Origin: Halomonas dongshanensis
GTDB taxonomy: Bacteria; Pseudomonadota; Gammaproteobacteria; Pseudomonadales; Halomonadaceae
NCBI RefSeq assembly: GCF_024790395.1
Contig: NZ_JAJISC010000006.1
Coordinates: 1-64,000 of the forward strand
Direction of reading: 5' to 3'
DNA length: 64,000 bases
Shown here: positions 16,730 to 26,091 of the stretch, piece after piece
Numbering within the stretch: the first letter of the stretch is position 1
Layout of the letters: every line of letters begins with the position of its first letter
Program-made: the position numbers and the translations under genes
The notes under the pieces: model-generated
Seen by the model: only the letters and a program-made list of their open reading frames with translations
What the model was told of the DNA's origin: nothing
Database searches by the model: none

Positions 16730-19558
16730 CTAGGCGTAAAGGTCGATGCGCCCATCCAGCGTCATACTGCGTGGACGCTGCGCCGCGGTACCCTCGTCAA
16801 GCGTCATCGGCTCGTCGCCGCTGCCACCGGCCATCCCGCGACGAGCACTGCTCTGGGCGAAGGCCTCTTGTTGGTCGCGCCTCTGGTCACCCACCGAGGT
16901 GTCGCTCAGGGTGATGCCTTGCTCGGCGAGGGCTTCGCGTAGCTGCGGCAGGGCGTGTTCGAGCACTTGGCGCACCTGGGCGTGGGCCGAGACGAAGTGA
17001 GCCTGGGTGCCCTGTTCGCCCACGGTTAGCGCAATCGATAGCGGGCCAAGCTCGGCCGGATGAAGCTGCATCTGAACGTGCTGCTCGCCGCCGCGCTGGA
17101 TGAACTGAACCAGCTGTTGGCCCACCTGTTGCGGCCAGGCCGGGCTCTGCACCGGCGTCGCCACGCTCGTTTGAACGGTAGATGCGGGGCTCATTGGCAG
17201 GCGCGGCGACGCAGCGTCTGCTGCGCCCACCAGCGGTGCCATGCTGGTCGACGGCTCCTCGAAGCGGGTCGTCAAGGGGGCGGTAAGTGGCGCCATGGAC
17301 GGCCATGCAGGTGTGGCGGGTTCGGCGCGTAGCATAGCCGCGGCGTCAAGCTGGGAGGCAGCGGGCTGCCACGTTGTGGTCTGAGCTTGCGTTGCTAACG
17401 GTGCAGATGCTAGCGAGAATGGCGCCGTGCGAGATGCGGAATCGACCGCCGGGCGAGCATCGCGCTGCCCCTGGAACGCGGCGATAAGGGTGGCAGCATC
17501 GCCCTCGCTGATCGCGAGCAGCTCGGCGATCTGTTTCACACCCTGAGGCGATGCGCTAGGCGCGCTCGACGGTGCAGGCGCGGCGAAGGCCGCCATTAGT
17601 GCCAAGCGCTGGGCGATCTGATCGAGGCCACTGGTCTCGCCACCGCTGCCATCGACCATCCCGCGACGAGCGCCGCTTTGGGCGAAGGCCTCTTGTTGAT
17701 CGCGCTTCAGTTCGCCCACCGAGGTGCCGCTTAGGGTAATGCCTTGCTCGGCGAGGGCTTCGCGTAGCTGCGGTAGGGCATGTTCGAGCACTTGGCGCAC
17801 CTGGGCATGGGCTGAGACGAAGTGAGCCTGGGTGCCCTGTTCGCCCACGGTCAGCGCAACCGATAGCGGGCCAAGCTCGGCCGGATGAAGCTGCATCTGA
17901 ACGTGCTGCTCGCCGCCGCGCTGAATGAACTGAACCAGCTGTTGGCCCACCTGGTGTGGCCAAGCCGGGCTCTGCACCGGCGTCGCCACGCTCGCTTGAG
18001 CGGTGGGTACGGGGCTCATTGGAAGACGAGGCGCCGCAGCGTCTGCTGCGCCCACAAGCGGTGCCATGCTGGTTGACGGCTCCTCTGCGGAGGTCGTTAA
18101 GGGGGCGGCAAGTGTCGCCATGGACGACCAGGCAGGTGTGGTGGGTTCGGTGCGTAGCGTAGCCGCGGCGTCAAGGGGAGTGGCGGGCTGCCACGTCGTG
18201 GCCTGAGCCTGTGTCGCTAACGGTGCCGATGCCAATGCAAATGGCGCCGCGCGAGATGCGGAATCGGCAGCCGGGCGAGCATCGCGCTGCCCCTGGAGCG
18301 CGGCGATAAGGGAGGCAGCATCGCCCTCGCTGATCGCGAGCAGCTCGGCTATCTGTTTCACGCCCTGAGGCGAAGCGCTAGGCGCGCTCGATGGTGCAGG
18401 CTCGGCGAAGGCCTCTTGTTGGTCGCGCCTCTGGTCACCCACCGAGGTGTCGCTTAGGGTAATGCCTTGCTCGGCGAGGGCTTCGCGTAGCTGCGGTAGG
18501 ACGTGTTCGAGCACTTGGCGCACCTGGGCGTGGGCCGAGACGAAGTGGGCCTGGGTGCCCTGTTCGCCCACGGTCAGCGCAATCGATAGCGGACCGAGCT
18601 CGGCCGGATGAAGCTGCATCTGAACGTGCTGCTCGCCGCCGCGCTGAATGAACTGAACCACTTGGTGTGGCCAGGCCGGGCTCTGCACCGGTGCCGCCAC
18701 GCTCGTTTGAGCGGTGGGTACGGGGCTCATTGGAAGACGAGGCGCCGCAGCGTCTGCTGCGCCCACAAGCGGTGCCATGCTGGTTGACGGCTCCTCGGCG
18801 CGGGTCGTCAAGGGGGCGGCAAGTATCGCCATGGACGACCAGACAGGCGTGGCGGGTTCGGCACGTAGCGTAGGTGCGGCGTCAAGCAGGGGAGCGGCGG
18901 GCTGCCACATCGTGGGCTGAGGTTGCGTCACTAACGGTGCCGATGCCAGTGCAAAGGGTGCCGCGCGAGATGCGAAATCGACCGCTGGGTAAGACTTGGA
19001 ATTGGCAGCCGGGCGGGGCATGGAATCGACTGCGGGGCGAGCATCGCGCTGCCCCTGGAGTGCAGAGATAAGGGTGGCAGCATCGCCCTCGCTAATCACG
19101 AGCAGCTCGGCGATCTGTTTCACACCCTGAGGCGATGCGCTAGGCGCGCTCGATGGTGCAGGCTCGGCGAAGGCCGCCATTAGTGCCAAGCGCTGGGCAA
19201 TATGATCGAGGCCGCTGGTCTCGTCGGTTGTGCCATCGTCGGCTGCTATCCCTGCCGCATCGAGCGTCGTCCCGGGCAGCGTCGCTTCGGTTTGTATACC
19301 AAGGTCTGCCAGCAGCTCAGCCAGTGCTCCGGCGTCCAGTTCGATGTCTAGACCATCGAGCAGCGCGGCAAGCGCTTGCTCGCCCTCGGCGTCCGTGGCG
19401 AGCGCGTTGTCGTCGCCCAGAGTGAACCGGTCGGACAGCGCCGAAGCGGCGGCGCCCAGCGCGCGTTGAAACCCGGCGCTAGAAGTTGCCGTCGTTTCTG
19501 GCGTGGCGTTGGATGCGCCTGCGCTTTGAAAGGTGGTGAGTAGCTGTTGGATGTTCAT
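16730..19558 (-). CDS. fliK: Flagellar hook-length control protein FliK, internally triplicated
   Basis: A 942-residue protein; the family is usually about 400-500 residues. The start is ATG 19558 (MNIQQLLTTF), with GAGGA upstream; an in-frame extension would run into fliJ. After an N-terminal region of about 125 residues come three tandem units (about residues 128-385, 382-626 and 656-901). Each has an SPQGVKQIAELL...ISEGDAA helix, an Ala/Pro-rich linker and a FliK C-terminal core (GGEQHVQMQLHPAELGPLS ... LREALAEQGITLS). FliK measures the hook and tells FlhB to switch export to filament proteins. The copies differ at scattered bases, so they are real diverged duplicates. Confidence 0.93.
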   Translation of the reverse strand: MNIQQLLTTFQSAGASNATPETTATSSAGFQRALGAAASALSDRFTLGDDNALATDAEGEQALAALLDGLDIELDAGALAELLADLGIQTEATLPGTTLDAAGIAADDGTTDETSGLDHIAQRLALMAAFAEPAPSSAPSASPQGVKQIAELLVISEGDAATLISALQGQRDARPAVDSMPRPAANSKSYPAVDFASRAAPFALASAPLVTQPQPTMWQPAAPLLDAAPTLRAEPATPVWSSMAILAAPLTTRAEEPSTSMAPLVGAADAAAPRLPMSPVPTAQTSVAAPVQSPAWPHQVVQFIQRGGEQHVQMQLHPAELGPLSIALTVGEQGTQAHFVSAHAQVRQVLEHVLPQLREALAEQGITLSDTSVGDQRRDQQEAFAEPAPSSAPSASPQGVKQIAELLAISEGDAASLIAALQGQRDARPAADSASRAAPFALASAPLATQAQATTWQPATPLDAAATLRTEPTTPAWSSMATLAAPLTTSAEEPSTSMAPLVGAADAAAPRLPMSPVPTAQASVATPVQSPAWPHQVGQQLVQFIQRGGEQHVQMQLHPAELGPLSVALTVGEQGTQAHFVSAHAQVRQVLEHALPQLREALAEQGITLSGTSVGELKRDQQEAFAQSGARRGMVDGSGGETSGLDQIAQRLALMAAFAAPAPSSAPSASPQGVKQIAELLAISEGDAATLIAAFQGQRDARPAVDSASRTAPFSLASAPLATQAQTTTWQPAASQLDAAAMLRAEPATPAWPSMAPLTAPLTTRFEEPSTSMAPLVGAADAASPRLPMSPASTVQTSVATPVQSPAWPQQVGQQLVQFIQRGGEQHVQMQLHPAELGPLSIALTVGEQGTQAHFVSAHAQVRQVLEHALPQLREALAEQGITLSDTSVGDQRRDQQEAFAQSSARRGMAGGSGDEPMTLDEGTAAQRPRSMTLDGRIDLYA
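16856..17591 (-). repeat. fliK tandem unit 3 (C-terminal)
   Basis: About 736 bp; third copy of the FliK switch-domain unit. It is bounded at both ends by GGCGAAGGCC (plus strand, 16856-16865 and 17582-17591). A 90-bp linker on the minus strand separates it from unit 2. Confidence 0.9.
17681..18413 (-). repeat. fliK tandem unit 2
   Basis: About 733 bp; second copy, near-identical over long stretches to units 1 and 3. It joins unit 1 directly at GGCGAAGGCC (18404-18413). The roughly 30-residue linker present between units 2 and 3 is missing at this junction. Confidence 0.9.
18404..19175 (-). repeat. fliK tandem unit 1
   Basis: About 772 bp; first copy. It has extra linker codons (around PRPAANSKSYPAVD) and lacks four codons (GQQL) just before the switch core that units 2 and 3 have. 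The outer boundary GGCGAAGGCC is at 19166-19175. Confidence 0.9.
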
Positions 19559-19590
19559 GCGTCGATTCCTCGCATCCGCTAGGCGCGGCG

Positions 19591-20040
19591 TCAGTGGGCG
19601 CCGTCGTGGCGCTGGCGGGCGATGCGGCCGTTGACCAGTTCGTCGTTGCTTTTCTGTTCGTGACGAGTCAGACGCTGATGCTCCTCCCGCTGTCGACGCG
19701 TGGCCAGTGTATCGTAAGAGGAGAGGCGCCGCTGCTCCTGCTGCCAGGTTTGCTGGCGCTGCTGTACGCGCTGCTGCTGCTCCAGCAGCGCCTGGCGCGC
19801 CCGGCTCAGGGCGGCGTCGAGCGAGGCCAGAAACTGCTGGTAGTTGTACATGGTGGCCGGGTCGATGCCTTCGCACATGGCCGTTTGCAGGCGCTCGGCG
19901 TACTCGGCGCGGTACTGGGTCAGCGCTGCAAGCTGGGAGGAGGCCTGCTGCTCGGTCTGGCGCTCCTTGGCGAGCGACTGTCCGGCTTGATCGCGTGCTT
20001 CCTGGGCCAAGCGGGTCAGCATGTCGAGTTGTGATTTCAT
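19591..20040 (-). CDS. fliJ: Flagellar export protein FliJ
   Basis: A 149-residue coiled-coil protein of FliJ size, rich in Gln, Arg and Leu (heptad-like TRLAQEARDQAGQSLAKERQ). FliJ is the stalk of the export ATPase and escorts chaperones. It lies between fliI and fliK as in most flagellar operons, 13 bp after fliI. Confidence 0.92.
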   Translation of the reverse strand: MKSQLDMLTRLAQEARDQAGQSLAKERQTEQQASSQLAALTQYRAEYAERLQTAMCEGIDPATMYNYQQFLASLDAALSRARQALLEQQQRVQQRQQTWQQEQRRLSSYDTLATRRQREEHQRLTRHEQKSNDELVNGRIARQRHDGAH

Positions 20041-20053
20041 CGAGCCTCTCCTA

Positions 20054-21448
20054 TCACAGCCGTGAACCTATCAGGGCCTCAAGCGCGGCGCGCGAGGCGT
20101 CGAGGGGAGCGCATTCGTTGATGCCCTGCTGCAAGAAGCGCTCCAGCGCGGGAAATTGATTGACCGCCTCGTCCAGGCGCGGGTCGTGGCCCGGGGTGTA
20201 GGCGCCCACGCTGATCAGGTCGCGGTTGCGCTGATAGCGCGAGAACATCTGTTTGAACGCCCGCGCCTGACGCTGCTGTACGTCGTCGGTGATGGCCGTC
20301 ATCGCTCGGCTGATCGAGGCTTCGATGTCGATGGCGGGGTAGTGCCCCGCCTCGGCCAGCGTGCGTGAAAGCACGATATGGCCATCGAGGATGGCGCGCG
20401 CCGAGTCGGCGATGGGGTCCTGCTGATCGTCGCCTTCGGTCAGCACAGTATAGAACGCGGTGATCGAGCCGCCGCCGCGTTCGGCATTACCGGCACGCTC
20501 CACCAACCCGGGTAGCTTGGCGAAGACGGAAGGTGGATACCCCTTGGTCGCTGGCGGCTCGCCGATGGCTAGCGCAATCTCGCGCTGGGCCATGGCGTAG
20601 CGGGTCAGCGAGTCCATGATCAATAACACGTTGCGCCCTTGGTCACGGAAGCCCTCGGCGAGCCGGGTAGCGTAGGCTGCTCCCTGCAAACGCTGCAGCG
20701 GCGAGGTATCGGCGGGGGCAGCGACCACCACGGCGCGCCGCCGCCCTTCGGGGCCGAGAATATGGTCGATGAAGTCCTTCACCTCGCGTCCGCGCTCACC
20801 GATGAGTCCGACCACGATCACGTCGGCCTCGGTATAGCGCGCCATCATGCCCAAGAGCACCGACTTGCCCACCCCGGAGCCCGCGAACAGCCCCATGCGC
20901 TGGCCACGCCCGACGCTCAGCAGCGCATTGATCGCGCGGATGCCGACATCGATTTGGGTGTCGATGGGGGCGCGTGCCATGGGGTTGAGCGGCGGCTTGG
21001 AGAGCGTGACCTGAGGCGCTTCGTCGATACTTTCGCGATCGTCCAGCGGTTTGCCGCTGCCGTCCACGACGCGCCCCAAGAGTTCGTCGCCGATGGGAAA
21101 GCGCCGCGCGCTCTGGCCACTGCCATTGCCAAAGGGCGTCACGCGCGCGCCGGGCATCAGCCCGGAGATCTCCTCCAGCGGCATGAGAAAGAGTTTGTCA
21201 CCGGCAAAACCCACCACTTCGGCTTCAGCGACGTGGTGACTGTCGCGCGATAGGCCATCGCTGCTGGGAAGCTCGATGCAGCAAGCGCTGCCCACGGCCA
21301 CGCGCAGGCCAACGACCTCGATGACCATGCCCGTAGCGCGCACGACACGGCCGCTGGTCGTCACGCGCGGCTGCTGGAGAACGCGTTGACGCGTGCGGCG
21401 TACGACCGTTTGCCAGCGGTGTTGGTGAGGGCAGCGCGGGGCGTTCAT
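20054..21448 (-). CDS. fliI: Flagellar export ATPase FliI
   Basis: A 464-residue F1-like ATPase. Walker A GSGVGKS is at residues 190-196 and the Walker B region is [20 protein letters not shown]. The [20 protein letters not shown] segment is strongly conserved in FliI. It drives unfolding and delivery of export substrates with FliH and FliJ. It is normal in length. Confidence 0.97.
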   Translation of the reverse strand: MNAPRCPHQHRWQTVVRRTRQRVLQQPRVTTSGRVVRATGMVIEVVGLRVAVGSACCIELPSSDGLSRDSHHVAEAEVVGFAGDKLFLMPLEEISGLMPGARVTPFGNGSGQSARRFPIGDELLGRVVDGSGKPLDDRESIDEAPQVTLSKPPLNPMARAPIDTQIDVGIRAINALLSVGRGQRMGLFAGSGVGKSVLLGMMARYTEADVIVVGLIGERGREVKDFIDHILGPEGRRRAVVVAAPADTSPLQRLQGAAYATRLAEGFRDQGRNVLLIMDSLTRYAMAQREIALAIGEPPATKGYPPSVFAKLPGLVERAGNAERGGGSITAFYTVLTEGDDQQDPIADSARAILDGHIVLSRTLAEAGHYPAIDIEASISRAMTAITDDVQQRQARAFKQMFSRYQRNRDLISVGAYTPGHDPRLDEAVNQFPALERFLQQGINECAPLDASRAALEALIGSRL

Positions 21449-21460
21449 GGCATCGACCTC

Positions 21461-22222
21461 CTACTCCGCAGCATCAGGCGTGGCGCTATCGGCAGGGGCG
21501 GGCAGCTGGGCGCGAACGGCCTGCCAACGGCTTTCGAAGGTGGCATCGAGCTCGCCTTGCGCACTGGTCACGCGGCAGCCGCCGCGGGCAAGTTGAGCAT
21601 CCGGCTGTAGCTTCCACCCGGCCGCCTTGAGCTCATCGCCAAGGTGTTGCGTTACCAAGGCGTGATCTTCTGGGTTGAGCCACAGACGCTGCTGGCCCAC
21701 CAGCGGCGGTTCGCTATGCAGCAGTGCGCGAACGACGTCGAGAATGTGCTCGGGGGTGGCGTGCAGCGCCTCGCTGGCCAACTGGCGGCCCGTGGCCAGG
21801 GCCAGCTCGGTCAGGTCGTGGGCGAGCGTTTCGTCGAGGCGCTCGAGTGCTGCGCTAAACTGCTTGGCCAAGGCTAGTAGCGGTGCGGTGGCTTTGTGGA
21901 TCTCTTCGTCGAGCGTTTCGCGTGCCTGCGCGCGCCCCTCGGCGAGCCCTTGCGTCAAGCCTGCCTCTCGGCCCTGCTCGAAGCCCGTTTGATGGCCTGC
22001 CTCTTCGGCTTCGCGGCGCCAGCGCTCTAGCAGCGCCTGACGCTCGTCGGCTTCGCGCTGGCGAGCGGCTTCGGCGGCCTTTTGCGCGGCGAGAACCTTG
22101 CGCTGCTGTAGCTGCAAGGCGCTGTCTGGGTGGCTGCTTGCGGGCGCGTTGCCAAGCTCCTCCATCTGCCAGCGCTGCCAGCGACCGCTACGGTCGTAAT
22201 GCGCCGAGGTCGAATCAGACAT
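21461..22222 (-). CDS. fliH: Flagellar export regulator FliH
   Basis: A 253-residue protein. The N-terminus has the WxxW pair (RSGRWQRWQMEEL) that in FliH binds the C-ring and FlhA. A long Gln/Glu/Ala coiled coil with Gly-spaced repeats (GREAGLTQGLAEGRAQ) and a C-terminal FliI-binding domain follow. ATG 22222 (MSDSTSAHY) overlaps the end of fliG by 8 bp with GGAG upstream; a GTG five codons earlier is possible. Confidence 0.92.
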   Translation of the reverse strand: MSDSTSAHYDRSGRWQRWQMEELGNAPASSHPDSALQLQQRKVLAAQKAAEAARQREADERQALLERWRREAEEAGHQTGFEQGREAGLTQGLAEGRAQARETLDEEIHKATAPLLALAKQFSAALERLDETLAHDLTELALATGRQLASEALHATPEHILDVVRALLHSEPPLVGQQRLWLNPEDHALVTQHLGDELKAAGWKLQPDAQLARGGCRVTSAQGELDATFESRWQAVRAQLPAPADSATPDAAE

Positions 22223-23222
22223 ATTCGTCGTCTCCACCGGCTAGCACGACCTCCCCTGCATCGGCGAGGCGGCGCACCACCTGCAGAATGGCCTTCTGCT
22301 CGTTCTCCACCTGAGAGACACGGATGGGGCCACGGGCTTCCATGTCTTCGCGCACCAGATCGGCCGCGCGCTGGGACATGTTGCGCAGGAACTTGTCCAC
22401 CAGCGCGTCGGGGGCGCCCTTGAGCGCCACCACCAGCGAGTTGGTCTCGATCTGCTGGAGCACCAGTTGGATGGCGCGGTTGTCCAGATCGAGCAGATTC
22501 TCGAACAGGAACATTTCGTCGATGATCTTCTGGGCCAGGTCTTCGCTGTGAGCGCGAACGGTTTCGATGGCCGTCTCTTCCTGGGCCGAATTCATCAGGT
22601 TGAGGATCTCGGCGGCGGTTCTTACGCCGCCCATCTTGCTGCGCTTGAGGTTCTGGCCGTCGAGCATGCCGGAGAGCACCTCGGTCAACTCCTGCAGAGC
22701 GGCAGGCTGAACGCCGCTGAACGTGGCGATACGCAGTACCACGTCGTTGCGCAACTTCTCCTGGAACAGTTCGAGAATGGCGGCGGCCTGATGGCGATCC
22801 AGATGGACCAAAATGGTGGCGATGATCTGCGGATGCTCGTCGCGGATCAGCTCGGCCACCATCGACGCTTCCATCAGGTTGAGCGAGTCGATACCCGAGT
22901 TGCTGCCCGTACTTTCGAGAATGTCCTCGATCAGGCTGCTTGCGCGCTCGCTGCCCAGCGCCTTGGTCAGCACCGAACGGATGTGCTCGCTGGAGTTTAG
23001 GTTGAGCGCCACGAACTCTTCGGTCTCGCGGTGGAAGGCGTCGAGCACGGCGCGCATGTCGTCGTGAGACACCTGCTGCAGCCTAGCCATCTCCATGCTG
23101 ATCTCCTGAACCTCGCTGGCGCTCAGGTACTTGAAGACCTCGGCGGCGCTATCCTCGTCCAGGGCCAGTAGCAGAATGGCGCTCTTGCGCGCGCCGCTCA
23201 TCTCGGTGACTACACTACTCAT
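22215..23222 (-). CDS. fliG: Flagellar motor switch protein FliG
   Basis: A 335-residue rotor protein of the usual length. The N-terminal FliF-binding domain (KSAILLLALDEDSAAEVFKY), the middle EHPQIIATILVHLDRHQAA motif and the C-terminal torque helix with charged residues (DALVDKFLRNMSQRAADLVR) are all present. It starts inside the end of fliF (8-bp overlap). Confidence 0.97.
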   Translation of the reverse strand: MSSVVTEMSGARKSAILLLALDEDSAAEVFKYLSASEVQEISMEMARLQQVSHDDMRAVLDAFHRETEEFVALNLNSSEHIRSVLTKALGSERASSLIEDILESTGSNSGIDSLNLMEASMVAELIRDEHPQIIATILVHLDRHQAAAILELFQEKLRNDVVLRIATFSGVQPAALQELTEVLSGMLDGQNLKRSKMGGVRTAAEILNLMNSAQEETAIETVRAHSEDLAQKIIDEMFLFENLLDLDNRAIQLVLQQIETNSLVVALKGAPDALVDKFLRNMSQRAADLVREDMEARGPIRVSQVENEQKAILQVVRRLADAGEVVLAGGDDEYV

Positions 23223-24945
23223 GATGGTTCATCCAGCTGCGAATGATCATGGCGACCATGCGAGGGTCTTCCTGAGCCATTTCGCGTAGATCGTTGAGGT
23301 TGTTTTCGTAGAGCGAGGTCTTGCGCCGCCGTTTGGGCTTGGCGTAGGTCTCGTCTTCTTCATCCTCTGGCGTATCGTTAAACGGCTCTTCGTCGTCCCC
23401 GATGCTCGTTGACAGCGTGCCGCCGGGCGTGGCCGCCACCACCACGGGCGCTGCGGTATAGCGCTTGATCAGCGGGCGCAGAATCAGCCAGTAAAGCAGC
23501 AACGCGGCCAGGGCGACGAGCAGATAGCGGCCGAGCTCGGCGGCAAGCGCGAGCGTTCCGGGCTGGCGCCACCAGGCGATCTCGACGGCGTCAGCGGCAT
23601 CACTGGCGAAAGCCGAGTTGACTACTTCGATGGCATCGCCACGGGCATCCGAGAAGCCCATGGCCTGGCGTACCAGACGCTCGATCTGGGCGATTTCATC
23701 GGCGCTCAACGCGCGGTTGACCCACTCGCCGTTGTCATCGCGCTCGCGACGGTCGTTGACCACCACGGCAGCGGTGAGTCGCTGCACTTGGCCCAAGCGG
23801 TGTTGGACGTGTTCGATGCTGCGGTCGACTTCGTAGTTGACCACGTCGTCCTGCTGCAGATGGCGCAGCGCCTCGGGAGGCGCGGTGTCGCCGTCGTCGG
23901 CATCTTCGTCCGGCGGGTCGATGAAGGAGGGTGCCGTACCGGGAGGCGTGTTGCTCAGCGCGCCGGGAATGCCGGAAGCTAGCGGGTCGTCGCCGTCGAA
24001 TGAGAGGCTCAGTTGGCGGCTACGCACGGCGGCTTCGTTGGGGGGCTGGTTGGGCCCGTAGCGCTCGGACGTCTGCTCGCGGCGCGAGAAGTCGATCTGT
24101 GCGGCGACCTGGGCGCGCACGTTATCGGCGCCGAGAATCGGGGTAAGAATGCGCTCGATGCGCTGCTGATAAGAGCGCTCGACCTCGGCGATGTAGTTAA
24201 GCTGGGAGCCATCCAGGTCGTTGCTGGCGCTGTTGGCCGACAGCAGGCGCCCGTTTTGGTCGACGACGGTGACGTCGTCCGGCGATAGCTCGGGAACGCT
24301 GCTCGATACCATGTGGATGATGGCGCTGACTTGTCCTTGGCCGAGCACGCGACCAGCCAGCAGCGTCAATACCACCGAGGCTTTCGCAGGCTCACGGTCG
24401 CGAATGAACACCGAGGGTTTGGCAAGGGAGAGATGCACGCGCACGCGCTCGACCGGACCAAGCGATTCGATGGAGCGCGCAAGCTCACCCTCCAGGCCAC
24501 GCTGGAAATTGACCTGCTCGGCAAACTGACTGATACCGAAGGCCTGATTCTCCATCAGCTCGAGTCCTAGATTGCCACCGCGCGGCAGTCCCTGCTCGGC
24601 GAGCTGCAGGCGCAGCATGTGCACCTGCTCCGCAGGTACTAGTAGCGCTTGGCCGCCTTCGCTGAAGCGATAAGGAATGGCGCGGCTATCCAGTTCGTTG
24701 ATGATGCGACCGCCGTCGGCTTCGGAGAGGTTGCTGTAGAGCACGCGATAGTCGGGACTGCTGGCCCATAAAAACAGGGCCGCGACGATGGCGATACAGG
24801 CGGCACCAGCAATGAGTAGCGCCACGAGTGGGCTGCCCTTGAGCTGTGACAGGGCACGCGCAACGGCCCCGTTGGCGTTGCCGTTCGCGGCATTGGTTGG
24901 CGTCGTATTGGTTTGGCGGCCTGGCGCAGTACCGGTATCGCTCAT
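23215..24945 (-). CDS. fliF: Flagellar MS-ring protein FliF
   Basis: A 576-residue membrane ring protein. The first membrane helix is near residues 39-62; the periplasmic ring-building region contains YRVLYSNLSEADGGRIINEL; the second helix is near residues 463-487. The C-terminal tail (MAQEDPRMVAMIIRSWM) is the FliG-binding peptide. It is first gene of the long minus-strand operon, divergent from fliE. Confidence 0.97.
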   Translation of the reverse strand: MSDTGTAPGRQTNTTPTNAANGNANGAVARALSQLKGSPLVALLIAGAACIAIVAALFLWASSPDYRVLYSNLSEADGGRIINELDSRAIPYRFSEGGQALLVPAEQVHMLRLQLAEQGLPRGGNLGLELMENQAFGISQFAEQVNFQRGLEGELARSIESLGPVERVRVHLSLAKPSVFIRDREPAKASVVLTLLAGRVLGQGQVSAIIHMVSSSVPELSPDDVTVVDQNGRLLSANSASNDLDGSQLNYIAEVERSYQQRIERILTPILGADNVRAQVAAQIDFSRREQTSERYGPNQPPNEAAVRSRQLSLSFDGDDPLASGIPGALSNTPPGTAPSFIDPPDEDADDGDTAPPEALRHLQQDDVVNYEVDRSIEHVQHRLGQVQRLTAAVVVNDRRERDDNGEWVNRALSADEIAQIERLVRQAMGFSDARGDAIEVVNSAFASDAADAVEIAWWRQPGTLALAAELGRYLLVALAALLLYWLILRPLIKRYTAAPVVVAATPGGTLSTSIGDDEEPFNDTPEDEEDETYAKPKRRRKTSLYENNLNDLREMAQEDPRMVAMIIRSWMNHHE

Positions 24946-25265
24946 GCGCGCCCTCCCACGAGAAGCGCAGAGAGGGCGAGGCGGTCAGCACCGGGGGGCG
25001 TTACCCAAGAAGGCATTGGCAATCATCCGTCTATCGCGGTTATCCGCCGGTGGTCGGGGGCGGAATTGTGATGGACGCCATTATCCTGAGCCCCGTCTAG
25101 CCTAAAGGAGGGAACAGCTTGGCTTTTTATACGTAATTGGGCGTATGGCGGCCGCCACCCCGGTGATAGCCTCTCGCCATGTCATCAATGGGCTAAAAGC
25201 CAAGCAGGCGGCGACAGTTTACTGATTTCCAGCTTTCTTATTTCAGGGTGTGGCAAGGCGAGCGT
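24946..25265. promoter_or_regulatory. Divergent fliF-fliE control region
   Basis: A 320-bp gene-free stretch that must hold promoters for the fliF operon and for fliE. I see no sigma-28 box at consensus spacing. There is an inverted repeat ATACG-N8-CGTAT (25129-25146) within an AT-richer patch, a possible activator site. FlhDC dependence is inferred from the regulator set of the window. Confidence 0.5.
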
Positions 25266-25595
25266 ATGGACTCTTCCAACATGGCGTCGGCACTGACGCA
25301 GATGCATCAGCTGGCAACGCAGGCTTCAGGCGCGTCGCTCAAGGCAGCGGTGGCGCCAGAGCAGGCGGGCAGTGCTGGGTTTGGCGGTGAGCTGGCAGCC
25401 TCCATTCGGCGTATCAATCAGCTGCAGCAGGCCTCCAATGCCAAGGCCACGGCCTTTCAGGCCGGAGACCCTAGCGTCGAGCTCAACGATTTGATGGTCG
25501 ACATGCAAAAAGCCAGCGTCGCTTTCCAGATGGGGCTACAGGTTCGCAACCGCCTGGTTACCGCCTACCGTGACGTTATGAACATGCAGGTGTAG
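25266..25595 (+). CDS. fliE: Flagellar hook-basal body protein FliE
   Basis: A 109-residue protein with the FliE C-terminal signature (DLMVDMQKASVAFQMGLQVRNRLVTAYRDVMNMQV). FliE joins the MS-ring to the rod and is the first rod-type export substrate. The start is set at ATG 25266 (MDSSNMASAL), with AAGGCGAG upstream, giving the usual size; a GTG six codons earlier exists. It is monocistronic and divergent from fliF. Confidence 0.96.
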   Translation: MDSSNMASALTQMHQLATQASGASLKAAVAPEQAGSAGFGGELAASIRRINQLQQASNAKATAFQAGDPSVELNDLMVDMQKASVAFQMGLQVRNRLVTAYRDVMNMQV

Positions 25596-25596
25596 G

Positions 25597-25624
25597 CGCC
25601 GCGCCGTAAAGACGGGCGCCGCTA
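25597..25624. terminator. Possible hairpin between convergent fliE and flaG
   Basis: GC-rich imperfect inverted repeat GCGCCGT / ACGGGCGC with a 4-base loop between two converging genes. There is no T-run, so it is only a weak terminator candidate. Confidence 0.35.
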
Positions 25625-25636
25625 ATGACGAGGCGC

Positions 25637-26002
25637 TTAGACCTCGAGCGAGATCAGTTGCCCCTGGAGGCTCTCCAGGCTGTCGGCGATGCGCAGCACC
25701 TCTTCGGCGGGAATTTGGCGAATCACATCGCCGGAGTCGCGATCGATGACGCGGGTCACGATGCGCGAGCGCTCGTCACTCACGTCGAACTCGATGCCGT
25801 GGGGGCGCATAACGCTGTTGATGCGCTGAATGGGCTCGACCAAGGCGCCTGCCGAAATAGAGGGATCGGCGTTTGCCTGGGAGAGCTGGCTGCCTGCGGC
25901 GGGTAGTGTGCCCAGGACATTTTCGATTTTTTGTCGCGGGGTGAGCTCCTGAAGCGGTGAGCGGGATGCAACGGCGGCGGCATCGGTCAATGGTGACGTC
26001 AT
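25637..26002 (-). CDS. flaG: FlaG family flagellar protein
   Basis: A 121-residue protein. The C-terminal 55 residues match the FlaG pattern: FDVSDERSRIVTRVIDRDSG, then DVIRQIPAEEVLRIADSLES. FlaG proteins influence filament length or assembly in several bacteria; the exact action is unsettled. It converges on fliE. The upstream gap to 26281 is shared with the next, divergent gene. Confidence 0.85.
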   Translation of the reverse strand: MTSPLTDAAAVASRSPLQELTPRQKIENVLGTLPAAGSQLSQANADPSISAGALVEPIQRINSVMRPHGIEFDVSDERSRIVTRVIDRDSGDVIRQIPAEEVLRIADSLESLQGQLISLEV

Positions 26003-26091
26003 CTATCGTTCCTCTGTTTTGATGTTATGCACACTCACGGAGGGTGTGCGCGGCGGGCGTCAGGTACAGCCTGTTAAGGTCGTGCCAATAC

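Noticed and set aside
17060..19071. Plus-strand open frames opposite fliK
   Set aside because: They repeat in step with the three fliK units and are the antisense shadow of high-GC codon bias.
19559..19876. In-frame N-terminal extension of fliK
   Set aside because: It overlaps fliJ in another frame and reads as Arg/Pro-rich shadow sequence; ATG 19558 has a ribosome site and fits the family.
25193..25225. TAAAAGCC... before fliE as a sigma-28 promoter
   Set aside because: The sequence at the -10 position does not resemble GCCGATAA.
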